NCBI RefSeq assembly: GCF_001428405.1
Contig: NZ_LMSL01000002.1
Coordinates: forward strand, 17,415-81,016
DNA length: 63,602 nucleotides
Direction of reading: 5' to 3'
From: Frateuria sp. Soil773
Lineage (GTDB): Bacteria > Pseudomonadota > Gammaproteobacteria > Xanthomonadales > Rhodanobacteraceae
The position numbers and the translations under genes are program-made. Of the stretch, positions 17,350 through 26,360 are shown in pieces; the stretch's first letter is position 1, and each line of letters opens with the position of its first letter. The notes below the pieces were generated by a model. That model searched no databases. It saw nothing but the letters and a program-made list of their open reading frames with translations, and had not been told where the DNA came from.

Positions 17350-17991
17350 TCAGTAGTCGCGCACGTCCAGCATCAGGAAACGGTGGACGCTGTACGGCTC
17401 CGCCGCTTCCGGCAGGGCCACGCTGGCCAGGGCGCGATCGCCGGCGGCCCACGGCTCGTTGTCGAGCAGCGCCTCGACGGCGGCGCGGCCGTCCGCATCG
17501 CGGCGCAGGAACAGGCGCACCCAGTGCAGCCGGGGCTCCAGCGCTTCGTTGCGCAGCGCGGCGGCAAGCGGCGCCAGCGCATCGTCCGCCAGCGCAGCCG
17601 GCGCGCCCTGCACGACGGCCGGGCCGATGAAGACATCCCAGCCGCGCACGCCGATGTCCCACGATTCCAGCCGCAGCCTGCGCTCGTCGGTGACGTACCA
17701 GCACGCGGCCAGCAGCACCGGCAGGCCGCCCTGCTCGAAGCGCCGCAGCGCGTCGCGGCAGCCGGCCTCGCCATCGCCGAAGCCGGCATAGCTCTCCTCG
17801 ACCTGCTGGTCCTCGCCGAGCACCACGTCGAGGTCGAGCCGCCCCGGCCCGCCCGCCGCGCCTTCGTGCCAGGCGGCGCGGATCGCGGGGAAGTCGCCGT
17901 CGGTGACCAGCCAGTCCTCGTCGGGCTCGAGTTCCACTTCGTGCCGCTCGAACAGGCGCAGCAGGTGGCGTTGCAGCGTATCGTTGTCCAT
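17350..17991 (-). CDS. DUF6348 family protein
   Basis: A 213-residue cytoplasmic protein of unknown function. From the start MDNDTLQRHLLRLFERHEVE it reads as a globular alpha/beta protein: DWLVTDGDFPAIRAAWHEG, LDLDVVLG, a C-rich GGLPVLLAACWYV strand and a C-terminal RFLMLDVRDY. The pattern fits the DUF6348 group. The ATG at 17991 is chosen over a longer frame because it follows GGGAA and starts the recognisable domain. It is 23 bases downstream of a small membrane-protein gene and likely co-transcribed with it and with trpS upstream. Confidence 0.75.
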   Translation of the reverse strand: MDNDTLQRHLLRLFERHEVELEPDEDWLVTDGDFPAIRAAWHEGAAGGPGRLDLDVVLGEDQQVEESYAGFGDGEAGCRDALRRFEQGGLPVLLAACWYVTDERRLRLESWDIGVRGWDVFIGPAVVQGAPAALADDALAPLAAALRNEALEPRLHWVRLFLRRDADGRAAVEALLDNEPWAAGDRALASVALPEAAEPYSVHRFLMLDVRDY

Positions 17992-18014
17992 GTCGTTCCC
18001 GTGGCGACCGCGCC

Positions 18015-18341
18015 TCAGCGCGGTCGGCGCCAGATCAGGTAGCGCAGCAGCATCGCCAGCGCGAGCACGGCGATGAACACGCCGTAGCCGTTCAGCGCGG
18101 GCAGCACCTGCTGCCAGATCGCACCGCTGACGCGGCGGCCGAATTCGTTGTCCTGCGGCACCACCGCCGCCTCGAAGCCGAGCACGGCGCAGCCGATCGA
18201 CGCGACCGCGGCGAGCAGCAGCGCGACCGTGTCGAACGAGCGGCGCGCGGCGGTGCGCGGCAGGCTCTTCGGATAGGCGAAGTAGGCCCAGCCGAGGACC
18301 AGCAGCCAGGGGGCGAGCAGCAGGATGGCGAGGTAGCGCAT
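18015..18341 (-). CDS. Small membrane protein, unknown function
   Basis: A 108-residue protein with three hydrophobic segments (residues about 1-24, 38-60 and 85-103) and an Arg-rich C-terminus. No family recognised. It lies between trpS and the DUF6348 gene in the same direction, with short gaps on both sides. Confidence 0.7.
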   Translation of the reverse strand: MRYLAILLLAPWLLVLGWAYFAYPKSLPRTAARRSFDTVALLLAAVASIGCAVLGFEAAVVPQDNEFGRRVSGAIWQQVLPALNGYGVFIAVLALAMLLRYLIWRRPR

Positions 18342-18375
18342 CAGCGTCCGGTTCCGTCAAGCGGGCCGGCCGCGT

Positions 18376-19746
18376 TCATTCCTGCGCGGCCAGCCGTTCC
18401 AGTGCCTCGCGCAAGCGCGCGAGGGCGTCGTCGCGTGCCTGTTCGTCGGCGTATTCGGGCGAGCTGGCGACGGCTTCGCCGTCGAGTTCCAGCACCAGCG
18501 CCAGCGACGAAAGCTGCACCACCGCCGCCGGCGCGCCGAGCGTGCGGATGCGCTTCTGCAGCGCCCCGGCCGCCTTGGGATCGGCGAACGGCGCGGACAG
18601 CAGCAGTTCCTCGCCCTCGGCGGAGAACAGGCGGAAACGGAAGCTACCATCCGGATCGCGGAAACTGGCGAAGCGCGGCAATTTGTCCGCCTTCGCGGCA
18701 GCGCGCCGCTCCGGCTGCGACACCCCGGCCGCCGGCGCGACGATGGCGCGCAAGCCGATCGCGTCGCGCAGCTCGGCGAGCTTCGGCGTGGCGATCGCGC
18801 GCGCCTTCTGCGCGCCCTCGCGCAGGCGCTCCTCGATCTGCGCCGGCCGGGCCATCAATGCTTCGTAGCGCTCGCGCATCGGCGCCACGTCGGCCTCGAT
18901 CCGCTCGAACAGCACCTGCTTGGCCTCGCCCCAGCCGATGCCGTCCAGCAGCGCCTGGCGGAACGCGGCGCTCTCGGCCTCGCTGGCGAAGGCGCGGAAG
19001 ATAGTGAACAGCGAGGAGCTGTCGGGATCCTTCGGCTCGTCCGGCCCGCGCGAGTCGGTGACGATGCGCATGATCGACTCGCGCAGTTGCTTCTGCCCGC
19101 CGGCGAACAGCGGGATGGTGTTGTCGTAGCTCTTGGACATCTTGCGGCCGTCCAGGCCCGGCAGGGTCGCCACCTGCTCCTCGATCACCACCTCCGGCAG
19201 CACGAAGAACTCGCGGCCGTAGGTGTGGTTGAAGCGCTGCGCGATGTCGCGCGCCATCTCGATGTGCTGGATCTGGTCGCGCCCCACCGGCACCTTGTTC
19301 GCGTCGAAGGCGAGGATGTCGGCGGCCATCAGCACCGGGTACATGTACAGGCCGGCGGTGACGCCTGCGTCCGGGTCCTCGCCCGCCGCGGCGTTCTTGT
19401 CCACCGCGGCCTTGTACGCGTGCGCGCGGTTGAGCAGGCCCTTGGCGGTGACGCAGGTGAGGAACCAGGTCAGCTCGGGGATCTCCGGGATGTCCGACTG
19501 CCGGTAGAAGGTCACCCGGTCCGGATCCAGCCCCGCCGCCAGCCAGGTCGCCGCGATCTCCAGCCGCGAGCGTTCGATCCGCGCCGGGTCGTCGCTCTTG
19601 ATAAGCGCGTGGTAGTCGGCCATGAAGTAGAACGCGTCGACGTCGGCGCGGCGGCTGGCCGCCACCGCCGGGCGGATCGCGCCGACGTAGTTGCCAAGGT
19701 GCGGGGTGCCGGTGGTGGTGATGCCGGTGAGGACTCGGGTCTGCAT
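18376..19746 (-). CDS. trpS: Tryptophanyl-tRNA synthetase with C-terminal YegP-like extension
   Basis: A 456-residue class I synthetase charging tRNA-Trp. The HIGH-type motif is [12 protein letters not shown] (residues 13-24) and KMSKS is at 202-206. The catalytic and anticodon parts end near residue 335, the usual full length. About 110 further residues follow, containing [20 protein letters not shown] and [20 protein letters not shown], two units resembling the YegP/DUF1508 beta-strand repeat. The extension may stabilise the dimer or touch the tRNA; its role is not known to me. Start ATG at 19746; 32 bases separate it from the arginase gene upstream. Confidence 0.95.
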   Translation of the reverse strand: MQTRVLTGITTTGTPHLGNYVGAIRPAVAASRRADVDAFYFMADYHALIKSDDPARIERSRLEIAATWLAAGLDPDRVTFYRQSDIPEIPELTWFLTCVTAKGLLNRAHAYKAAVDKNAAAGEDPDAGVTAGLYMYPVLMAADILAFDANKVPVGRDQIQHIEMARDIAQRFNHTYGREFFVLPEVVIEEQVATLPGLDGRKMSKSYDNTIPLFAGGQKQLRESIMRIVTDSRGPDEPKDPDSSSLFTIFRAFASEAESAAFRQALLDGIGWGEAKQVLFERIEADVAPMRERYEALMARPAQIEERLREGAQKARAIATPKLAELRDAIGLRAIVAPAAGVSQPERRAAAKADKLPRFASFRDPDGSFRFRLFSAEGEELLLSAPFADPKAAGALQKRIRTLGAPAAVVQLSSLALVLELDGEAVASSPEYADEQARDDALARLREALERLAAQE

Positions 19747-19778
19747 AGGTATCGCTTGTCGGTGGAGGCGGGTGGCGC

Positions 19779-20693
19779 TCAGCGGATCAGGGTGGACTTG
19801 CCGAACAGCGACTCGACCAGATCCACCGCCAGCTTGGCGGTCTGGTTGCGCTTGTCGAACGCCGGGTTCAGCTCGACGATGTCGAGCGAACCGAGCCGCC
19901 CGGTGTCGGCGATCATCTCCATGCAGAGCTGCGCCTCGCGGTAGCCCGGGCCGCCGCGCACGGTGGTGCCCACGCCCGGCGCGATGGCCGGGTCGAGGAA
20001 GTCCACGTCGAAGCTCACATGCAGGTGGGTGTCGCCGTCGACGCCGTCGAGCGCCTCCTCCATCGTGCGCTTCATGCCCACCTCGTCGATGTGGCGCATA
20101 TCGTAGATGTCCACCTTCGCCTCGCGCACCAGCCGCTTCTCGCCCTCGTCCACCGAGCGGATGCCGATCTGCCGGAACACGTCCGGGGCGGTCGCCGGCA
20201 CGTGCTCGCCGATGCCGGTCAGCTCGGCCGGGCCGTTGCCGCACAGGCACGCCACCGGCATGCCGTGGATGTTGCCCGAGGGCGTGACCTGGGCGGTGTT
20301 GAAGTCGGCATGCGCGTCCAGCCACAGCACGCGCAGCCGCTTGCCGCTCTCGCGGCAGCGGCGCGCCACCGCGCTGATCGAGCCGATCGCCAGGCAGTGG
20401 TCGCCGCCCAGCATGATCGGCAGGCGGCCCGCCTGCAGTTCCTGGTGCACGGCGCCGTGCACGGCCGTGTTCCAGGCCACCACCTCGGGCAGGTGGCGGT
20501 AGCCGTGTTCCGGCGGCTGCCACGGATTGAGCGGCCCCTGCAGGTTGCCGCGGTCGATCACCTTCAGCCCGCGCCGCTCCAGTTTCTCGGCCAGCCGCGC
20601 CACGCGCAGCGCCTCCGGGCCCATCGAGGCGCCGCGGTGCCCGGCGCCGATGTCGGTGGGAACGCCGATGAGGGAAATGATCTGCTTGTCCAT
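19779..20693 (-). CDS. rocF: Arginase
   Basis: A 304-residue arginase/agmatinase-family enzyme, converting L-arginine to ornithine and urea with two Mn ions. The metal motifs are all present: [10 protein letters not shown] (His), WLDAHADFN (Asp-His-Asp) and [17 protein letters not shown] (Asp-Asp). [12 protein letters not shown] together with [11 protein letters not shown] favours arginase over agmatinase. Start at [18 protein letters not shown], the standard beginning; the frame continues upstream without a domain. It lies between a rhodanese gene and trpS on the same strand. Confidence 0.94.
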   Translation of the reverse strand: MDKQIISLIGVPTDIGAGHRGASMGPEALRVARLAEKLERRGLKVIDRGNLQGPLNPWQPPEHGYRHLPEVVAWNTAVHGAVHQELQAGRLPIMLGGDHCLAIGSISAVARRCRESGKRLRVLWLDAHADFNTAQVTPSGNIHGMPVACLCGNGPAELTGIGEHVPATAPDVFRQIGIRSVDEGEKRLVREAKVDIYDMRHIDEVGMKRTMEEALDGVDGDTHLHVSFDVDFLDPAIAPGVGTTVRGGPGYREAQLCMEMIADTGRLGSLDIVELNPAFDKRNQTAKLAVDLVESLFGKSTLIR

Positions 20694-20716
20694 GTTCGCT
20701 CGTGGTTGAAGGTCAC

Positions 20717-21112
20717 TCAGGGATCGTCGGCCGCGGCTTCGCTTACCAGCGGACGGTGCGCCGCGCGCCACGCGTCGGCGCTGCCTTCGAGCAGGCGCAC
20801 CCGCGTGTAGCCGAGCGACTGCAGGATCTGCCGCGCGCGCGCGGCCCGCCGCCCTGACTTGCAGTAGACCACGATGTCCTGCCCGCGGTCGAAGCCGAGC
20901 GCGCCGTGGCGCGCGGCCAGTTGCTCGACCGGCACGTTCAGCGCGCCGGCGATGTGGCCGTCGCGGTACTCCTCCGGCGTGCGCACGTCGAGCAGGGCCG
21001 GCGCCGCATGTTGGCGCTGCAGCGCCTCCAGCGCCTGCGGCGCGAGCGGCGGCGTCTGGGCCGCGGCGACCGCGGGCAGCAGCGCAACCATGAAGAGCAG
21101 GCTGGCGCGCAT
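20717..21112 (-). CDS. Exported rhodanese-domain protein
   Basis: A 131-residue protein with a signal peptide (MRASLLFMVALLPAVAAAQ, cleavage after AAA) and a single rhodanese domain. The domain shows LLDVRTPEEYRDGHIAGALNVP and the active-site loop VVYCKSGRRA with the persulfide cysteine in a six-residue loop, typical of PspE-like sulfurtransferases. AGGAGAG six bases ahead of the ATG at 21112 fixes the start. A periplasmic thiol or sulfur-transfer role is likely; the partner is unknown. Confidence 0.9.
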   Translation of the reverse strand: MRASLLFMVALLPAVAAAQTPPLAPQALEALQRQHAAPALLDVRTPEEYRDGHIAGALNVPVEQLAARHGALGFDRGQDIVVYCKSGRRAARARQILQSLGYTRVRLLEGSADAWRAAHRPLVSEAAADDP

Positions 21113-21133
21113 ACGGGCTCTCCTGCGCAGTGA

Positions 21134-21209
21134 TGGTGCCGGCACCCGGGTTCGAACTGGGGACCTACCGCTTACAAGGCGGTTGCTCTACCAACTGAGC
21201 TATGCCGGC
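21134..21209 (-). tRNA. tRNA-Thr (anticodon UGU)
   Basis: A complete 76-base tRNA including an encoded CCA end. Acceptor arms GCCGGCA/TGCCGGC pair fully, the D arm reads GCTC...GAGC, the anticodon loop is CTTGTAA (TGT at 21174-21176) between ACCGC and GCGGT, and the T arm contains GTTCGAA. It reads ACA codons and ACG by wobble. Confidence 0.97.
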
Positions 21210-21247
21210 GAAAGAGCGGGAATTCTAGCAGGCGCCGCCGCGCCGGC

Positions 21248-21952
21248 TCAAAAGCAGCCGGTGCTGTGCGAACCGACGCTGGCGTTGCGGATGCGGCTGC
21301 GCCAGTCGAAGCCGGCCCTGTCGGTCACCGCCAGGTCCAGCCAGTATTCCGGCACGGTCTCGGTGCGTTCGCTCATCTGCGCCGGGAAGCCGGCCGCGAC
21401 CACTTCGTCGCGCCGCTTGCGCGCGTTCGCCGGATCCTTGAACAGGCCCAGCGACACGGTGTTGGACTGGTCGCCGGAACTGACCACGAAGTAATCGCCG
21501 ATGTGCCTGGCCTCCAGCCGACGCGCCAGTTCCAGCGCCTGCGCACGGTTGCCGCTGGCCGGCAGGTGCACCCACCAGCCGCGCGTCTGGGTGGTCTGTT
21601 CCTGCCGCGAGCGCATGCGCGCGCTCTGCGCCGCCAGCGCCTGACGCGCGGTGCGCAGATCCTGCGGCGCGGCGAACGGGCCGAGCGTGAGGCAGCTATA
21701 GCTGGACGACGGCGTGCCGGCGCGGACGGGCGCGGGGGCCGGTGCGGCCGGCGGCGCCACGGTCGAGGCGGCGGCATCGCCGGACGCCGGCGCCGCCGGG
21801 ACGGCCTCGCTGCGTTCGGACAAAAGCTTCAGCTCCGGCATGCCGGGATCGGTCGCGCTGCGCCCGTGCGCATCGTCCTGTCCCAGCAGCAGCCATGCGC
21901 CCACCGCGATATTGAGCGCGATCAGCAGAACGAACAGCAGGCGCAGAAACAT
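21248..21952 (-). CDS. SPOR-domain membrane protein
   Basis: A 234-residue protein with an N-terminal membrane anchor (FLRLLFVLLIALNIAVGAWLL), an Ala/Pro-rich periplasmic linker to about residue 90, and a C-terminal SPOR-like region. Seen there are CLTLGPFAAPQDLRTARQAL, WWVHLPASGNRAQALELARR and VSLGLFKDPANARKRRDEV, the paired beta-alpha units of SPOR domains that bind denuded peptidoglycan at septa. The ATG at 21952 follows a G5 run. It may act in cell division or wall remodelling; it is co-directional with coaX and birA. Confidence 0.85.
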   Translation of the reverse strand: MFLRLLFVLLIALNIAVGAWLLLGQDDAHGRSATDPGMPELKLLSERSEAVPAAPASGDAAASTVAPPAAPAPAPVRAGTPSSSYSCLTLGPFAAPQDLRTARQALAAQSARMRSRQEQTTQTRGWWVHLPASGNRAQALELARRLEARHIGDYFVVSSGDQSNTVSLGLFKDPANARKRRDEVVAAGFPAQMSERTETVPEYWLDLAVTDRAGFDWRSRIRNASVGSHSTGCF

Positions 21953-21982
21953 CCATCCCCCTTGACGACCCACCCGCGCATT

Positions 21983-22741
21983 CTAGGAAATGACCGCCGG
22001 GCCGGTCTGTGTCTGCGCCCACACGGCCAGCCCGCGCAGCACGCCATCGTGCGAGAACCGCGCCGGCCGCGACAGCAGGGCCGCCAGCGGGGCGGCGTCG
22101 CCGCCGCCGAGCATGAGCACGGGCGCGCCGCCCAGCCGCGCCTCCGCCTGGGCGACGAAACGCTCGATCAGGGCCGCGGCCGCCTGCCAGCAGCCGGACG
22201 CCACCGCGTCGGCGGTGTTGTCGGCCAGCTCCACGATCGCGCCTTCGCGTTCGGGCCGGACCTGGGCGGTGGCACCGAGCAGCGACTGCCGCATCAGCCG
22301 CGGGCCCGGCGCGATCAGGCCGCCGAGGTGGCGGCCGTCGGCGGCCAGCGCGTCCAGCGTGAGCGCCGTGCCCACACCGGCCAGCACGCAGGCGCCCAGG
22401 CCGTCGGCATGGGCGGCGACCATGGTCAGGAAGCGGTCCACGCCGAGCCGCTGCGGCTCGGCGTAGGCATTGCGCACCCCGCAGGCCGCCGCCGGCGTGC
22501 GCAGCCAGCCCGGCTGCAGGCCGAAGGTCGCGGCCACGCTGCGCTCCAGCAATGCCTCGCGGGCCGGCTCCACCACCGAGGCGCCGAACGCGGCCCGCGG
22601 CGCCAGCAGGCCGGCCCAGTCGCGTGCCAGCCGGGCCGCGACGTCCTCGTCCCAGGCGACCGCGCCGTGCGCAAGCCAGGCGTCGTCCCGGTGCATGGCC
22701 CACTTCAGGCGGGTATTGCCCAGGTCCAGCAGCAATCTCAT
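21983..22741 (-). CDS. coaX: Type III pantothenate kinase
   Basis: A 252-residue CoaX, phosphorylating pantothenate in the first step of coenzyme A synthesis. The ASKHA-fold phosphate-1 motif is LLLDLGNTRLKWA at the N-terminus, then GVDRFLTMVAA with the conserved catalytic Asp, and LAGVGTALTLDALAADG for phosphate 2. Its start overlaps the birA stop by four bases, the well-known birA-coaX pairing, which implies translational coupling. Confidence 0.95.
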   Translation of the reverse strand: MRLLLDLGNTRLKWAMHRDDAWLAHGAVAWDEDVAARLARDWAGLLAPRAAFGASVVEPAREALLERSVAATFGLQPGWLRTPAAACGVRNAYAEPQRLGVDRFLTMVAAHADGLGACVLAGVGTALTLDALAADGRHLGGLIAPGPRLMRQSLLGATAQVRPEREGAIVELADNTADAVASGCWQAAAALIERFVAQAEARLGGAPVLMLGGGDAAPLAALLSRPARFSHDGVLRGLAVWAQTQTGPAVIS

Positions 22742-23712
22742 GCGCGCCGCACCGTGACGTCCGCGCTGTCGATGCTGCGCAGGCTGCCGTCGGCCAGGCG
22801 CACCTGCAGGGCGCCGCGCGCGTCCACCCCGGCGCCGGTCGCGTCGAACTCGCCGAGCGCGCCGCTGAGGCGCAGCGGCCGGTCGCGCAGCAAGTCGTGG
22901 CGCGCGAAGTCTGCGCCGAAGCCGGCGAAGCCGTCCCGCTCGAACTGATCCAGCCCGTCGGCCAGCGCGCCGATCAGGCGGATCGCCACCAGGTTGCGGT
23001 CCGGCGGCGTGCCGCCGGCCAGCGTAGCCAGGTCGCACGCCGGCTGGCCGGCCTGCGCGCGCAGGGCCTCGGTCAGGCGCAGGTTGAGGCCGATGCCGAT
23101 CACCGCCGCGCACGGCCCCTGATATTCGCCGCTGAGCTCGACCAGCACGCCGGCCAGCTTGCCCTGCGCCGACAGCACGTCGTTCGGCCACTTCAGGCCG
23201 GCGCCTTCGATGCCGAGGGATTCCAGCGCGCGCAGCACGATCACGCCCACCGCCAGCGACAGGCCGGACAGCGCGGCAAAGCCCTGCTCGAACCGCTTCA
23301 GGCACGACAGGTAGAGATTCAGTCCGGGCGGCGACAGCCAGGGCCGGCCGCGCCGGCCGCGGCCGGCACTCTGCGTCTCGGCCAGCAGCATGCTGAGGTC
23401 GGCCGCCGCGGCGCCGCGGCGCTGCAGTTCGCTCGACGTGGAATCGAGCTCCCAATGCACTTCGAGCGCCCCCAGCCGCCCCCTGACCGCGGCCGGCAGG
23501 CCGTCGCGGATGGCCTGCCCGTCGAGCAGTTGCAAGGGCCAGGGCAGGCGGTAGCCGGCCGGACCGCGCGCCTCGATCGGCAGCCCGCGCGCGCGCAGCG
23601 TCTCGACCTGCTTCCAGATCGCCGCGCGGGTCACGCCGGAACGCTCGGCCAGCGCCGCACCGGACACCGCCGCGCCGGAGGCCAGTTCGGCGAGCAGTCG
23701 CTGCGCCAGCAT
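22738..23712 (-). CDS. birA: Biotin--[acetyl-CoA-carboxylase] ligase / biotin repressor
   Basis: A 324-residue BirA with an N-terminal winged helix (ALAERSGVTRAAIWKQVETLR, residues 20-40) and a catalytic domain containing the biotinyl-AMP loop AGRGRRGRPWLSP and the LKWPNDVL motif. It attaches biotin to carboxylase carrier protein, and the intact helix-turn-helix suggests it also represses biotin genes, which are not in the window. The ATG at 23712 begins the helix-turn-helix domain at the family's normal position. Confidence 0.95.
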   Translation of the reverse strand: MLAQRLLAELASGAAVSGAALAERSGVTRAAIWKQVETLRARGLPIEARGPAGYRLPWPLQLLDGQAIRDGLPAAVRGRLGALEVHWELDSTSSELQRRGAAAADLSMLLAETQSAGRGRRGRPWLSPPGLNLYLSCLKRFEQGFAALSGLSLAVGVIVLRALESLGIEGAGLKWPNDVLSAQGKLAGVLVELSGEYQGPCAAVIGIGLNLRLTEALRAQAGQPACDLATLAGGTPPDRNLVAIRLIGALADGLDQFERDGFAGFGADFARHDLLRDRPLRLSGALGEFDATGAGVDARGALQVRLADGSLRSIDSADVTVRRA

Positions 23713-23939
23713 CAGCGCGCCCGGCCCCGGCCACGCGGAGCGTTGTCGGCGACACGCCCGTAGGTGAGGTGAATGGCCTGCATCGGGGGATTCTAGCCAG
23801 CGCCCGGGGCAAAGTCGCCTCTGCCACAGGTCACCGCGGAACCGCCTCCCGGCTGCGCCCGCCCGCGGCAGCACTGGCAAGCGCGTCACATTTCTGCGAC
23901 GATCCGGCCCTTCGCTTGTGGATCAAGGGGTTGGTCGCC

Positions 23940-24251
23940 ATGCGTACCCGTCAGTTGCTTTTCGGATGCGTGCTCGCGCTCGGTAGCGCCGGCGTCGCCG
24001 TGGCGTCCGACGTGGATACCCGCGACCTGATCGGCGACGGCCACTCCAGCCTCGACGGCGGCGGCCGCGAAGGCAGCGTCGGCAGCAACGACCCCACCGC
24101 TCTCAACCGCGACTGCCCGGCAAGCAGCGGCAGCGCCGGTGGCGGCAGCGCCAGCATGCCGGCCAGCGGTGGCGGCGGCAGCGGCGGCAGCCGGCCGGCC
24201 GGCCACCGCAGCCTCGGCTGGCAGTCGCTGCTGCCCGGTTCGATCCAGTAG
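23940..24251 (+). CDS. Small exported Gly/Ser-rich protein
   Basis: A 103-residue protein with a clear signal peptide (MRTRQLLFGCVLALGSAGVA, cleavage near VAS-D) and a mature part dominated by Gly and Ser (DGGGREGSVGSNDP, GSAGGGSASMP, GGGGSGG), ending GWQSLLPGSIQ. A G4 run ten bases ahead supports the ATG. There are only two conserved-looking features, a Cys in NRDCP and the DTRDLIGDGHSSLDG stretch after the signal. I do not recognise a family; a disordered periplasmic or secreted protein is likely. It stands alone between birA and the sensor kinase. Confidence 0.7.
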   Translation: MRTRQLLFGCVLALGSAGVAVASDVDTRDLIGDGHSSLDGGGREGSVGSNDPTALNRDCPASSGSAGGGSASMPASGGGGSGGSRPAGHRSLGWQSLLPGSIQ

Positions 24252-24286
24252 GCCACCCCGGCCGCGGCGGGACCGCGGCGCCGTCC

Positions 24287-25720
24287 TCAGCCCGGCGGCA
24301 GGCTCACCCCGAAGCGCGCCCCGCCGAATTCCGGCGAACGATCCACCTGCAGCTCGCCCCGGTAGGCGCGCACGATGTCCTGCACGATCGACAGGCCGAT
24401 GCCGTGGCCCTGCACCCGCTCGTCGCCGCGCACGCCGCGCTGCAGCACCTTCTCGATCTTGTCCTCGGGGATGCCGGGGCCGTCGTCCTCGACGCTCAGC
24501 CACAGGCCCGGGCGGTTGCGGCCTGCCTGCGGCTGCAGCTTCACCACCAGCAGCACCCGGTGGCTGGCCCACTTGAACGCGTTTTCCAGCAGGTTACCCA
24601 TCAGCTCGAGCAGGTCGCCCTGCTCGCCGTAGAACACCGCGCCGTCGTCGATGTCGAACTCGCACAGCACGTTCTTCGCCGCGTAGACCTTCTCCAGGCT
24701 CTGCACCAGGTCCTCGGCATGGCCGGCGATCGGCACCGCGGTGGCGAACGGCTGCCGCCCGGAGGTGGCGGCGCGGGCCAACTGGTAGGCCACCAGCTCG
24801 TCCATGCGGCGCACCTGGTCGAGCACGTCGTTGCGCATCGACGGGGCGTCGCCGGCCGACTCCAGCCGCGAGCGGATCACCGCCAGCGGGGTCTTCAGGC
24901 TGTGCGCCAGGTCGGCCAGCGTGTTGCGGTAGCGCGTGCGCTGCTCGCGCTCGGTGTCGATGAAGGCGTTGATGCGCTCGGTGAGGCCGGTCAGCTCCAG
25001 CGGGTACTGGCTGTCCAACTGGTCGCTGTCGCCGCGCTCGACCCGGCTCATGTCGCTGGCCACCTTGCGCAGCGGGGTCAGGCTCCAGCGCAGCAGCAGC
25101 AACTGCAGCAGGATCAGCATCACGCCCAGGATCGACAGCATGCTGATCAGGGTGCGCCGGTACACCGCGTTCTCGCCCTCGAACTGGTCCTCGGTCTGCG
25201 CCACCATGAAGGTGAGCAGGACCGGCTTGCGCGGCGGGTTGTCCATGGCGACGCCGTAGGCGTAGTAGTACAGCGGCCCCAGGCGGGTCTCGACCCGGCC
25301 GAAGCGGTTCTGCCCCGGCTCCAGCGGCTGCAGGAAGGCGAAGTCGCGGCCGATCGCGGAGGACGACTCCGCCCGGAACCCGCCCTCGCCGATCACCAGC
25401 GCGTACAGGCCGGAGCCGGGGCGCGAAAAGCTCGGGTCCGGCGGCGAATCGGGCAGGAACACCTTGCCGAAGCGGTTCACCTCGGTGCCGGCCAGGTAGG
25501 AGATCACGTAGTTCTGCAGGCGGTCGTGCAGGCCGCTCAGGGCGGTGTCGTGGTTCGCCTTCGACAGGGTCAGCCCGACCAGCCCCAGGAAGGCCGCCAG
25601 CACCAGGCCGGTGGCCATGGCCGCGCGCGCCGCCAGCGAGAACGGGCGGCGCACGGGCGGCGGCGGCTCACTCGTCGTCGCCGTCGCTGCGGGGGATGGC
25701 AAAGCGGTATCCGCGTCCAC
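24287..25720 (-). CDS. phoQ: PhoQ-like sensor histidine kinase
   Basis: A 477-residue inner-membrane sensor kinase: TM1 about residues 31-53, a periplasmic domain of about 135 residues, TM2 about 190-209, HAMP, H-box LADLAHSLKTPLAV (His272), N-box NLLENAFKWA, and G boxes EDDGPGIP and GHGIGLSIV. Order and the H-box context match PhoQ of the xanthomonad PhoPQ system, which senses divalent cations or envelope stress. The reading overlaps phoP by 53 bases; a GTG at 25654 would remove the overlap and is a real alternative. The stop lies 35 bases from the small exported protein's stop (convergent). Confidence 0.88.
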   Translation of the reverse strand: MDADTALPSPAATATTSEPPPPVRRPFSLAARAAMATGLVLAAFLGLVGLTLSKANHDTALSGLHDRLQNYVISYLAGTEVNRFGKVFLPDSPPDPSFSRPGSGLYALVIGEGGFRAESSSAIGRDFAFLQPLEPGQNRFGRVETRLGPLYYYAYGVAMDNPPRKPVLLTFMVAQTEDQFEGENAVYRRTLISMLSILGVMLILLQLLLLRWSLTPLRKVASDMSRVERGDSDQLDSQYPLELTGLTERINAFIDTEREQRTRYRNTLADLAHSLKTPLAVIRSRLESAGDAPSMRNDVLDQVRRMDELVAYQLARAATSGRQPFATAVPIAGHAEDLVQSLEKVYAAKNVLCEFDIDDGAVFYGEQGDLLELMGNLLENAFKWASHRVLLVVKLQPQAGRNRPGLWLSVEDDGPGIPEDKIEKVLQRGVRGDERVQGHGIGLSIVQDIVRAYRGELQVDRSPEFGGARFGVSLPPG

Positions 25721-26360
25721 GTACGGTCTCGATGGGCTTGAGGGTGCTTTCCGGGTCGAGCTTGCGGCGCAGGCGGCCGATGAACACCTCGAGCACGTTG
25801 GAGTCGCGGTCGAAATCCTGCTGGTAGATGTGCTCGGTGAGGTCGGCCTTGGAGACCAGCTCCCCGGCGTGCAGCATCAGGTATTCCAGCACCTTGTACT
25901 CGTAGCTGGTGAGGTCGACCAGCTTGCCTTCCACCGATACCGTCTGCGCGGTGGTGTCCAGCTTGATCGGGCCGCAGGCCAGCACCGGCTTGGACCAGCC
26001 GCTGGCGCGGCGCACCAGCGCGTTGATGCGCGCCAGCAGTTCCTCGACGTGGAACGGCTTGACCAGGTAGTCGTCGGCGCCGTGCTTGAGCCCCTCGACC
26101 TTGTCCTGCCAGCCGCCGCGGGCGGTGAGGATCAGGATCGGGTAGCGCTGGCCGGCCTCGCGCAGCGCCTTGATCAGGTCCATGCCGGACATCTTGGGCA
26201 GGCCCAGGTCGATGATCGCCAGGTCGAACGGCACCTCGCGGCCCAGGTAGATGCCTTCTTCGCCGTCCTGCGCCGCATCGACGGCAAAGCCATCGCGCTT
26301 CAGCCGTGCCGCAAGGGTCTCGCGCAGCGGCGCCTCGTCCTCCACCAAAAGGATGCGCAT
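25668..26360 (-). CDS. phoP: PhoP-like OmpR-family response regulator
   Basis: A 230-residue response regulator. The receiver domain (1-115) has acidic pocket E8-D9, phosphoacceptor D51 in AIIDLGLPKMSG, and Lys in DYLVKPFHVEELLAR. The OmpR-type winged helix (about 130-225) contains LTSYEYKVLEYLMLHAGELVS and VFIGRLRRKLDP. It is nearly the textbook xanthomonad PhoP. Upstream, a PepSY-domain gene overlaps its start by one base, and the kinase overlaps its end, so all three form one operon. Confidence 0.93.
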   Translation of the reverse strand: MRILLVEDEAPLRETLAARLKRDGFAVDAAQDGEEGIYLGREVPFDLAIIDLGLPKMSGMDLIKALREAGQRYPILILTARGGWQDKVEGLKHGADDYLVKPFHVEELLARINALVRRASGWSKPVLACGPIKLDTTAQTVSVEGKLVDLTSYEYKVLEYLMLHAGELVSKADLTEHIYQQDFDRDSNVLEVFIGRLRRKLDPESTLKPIETVRGRGYRFAIPRSDGDDE

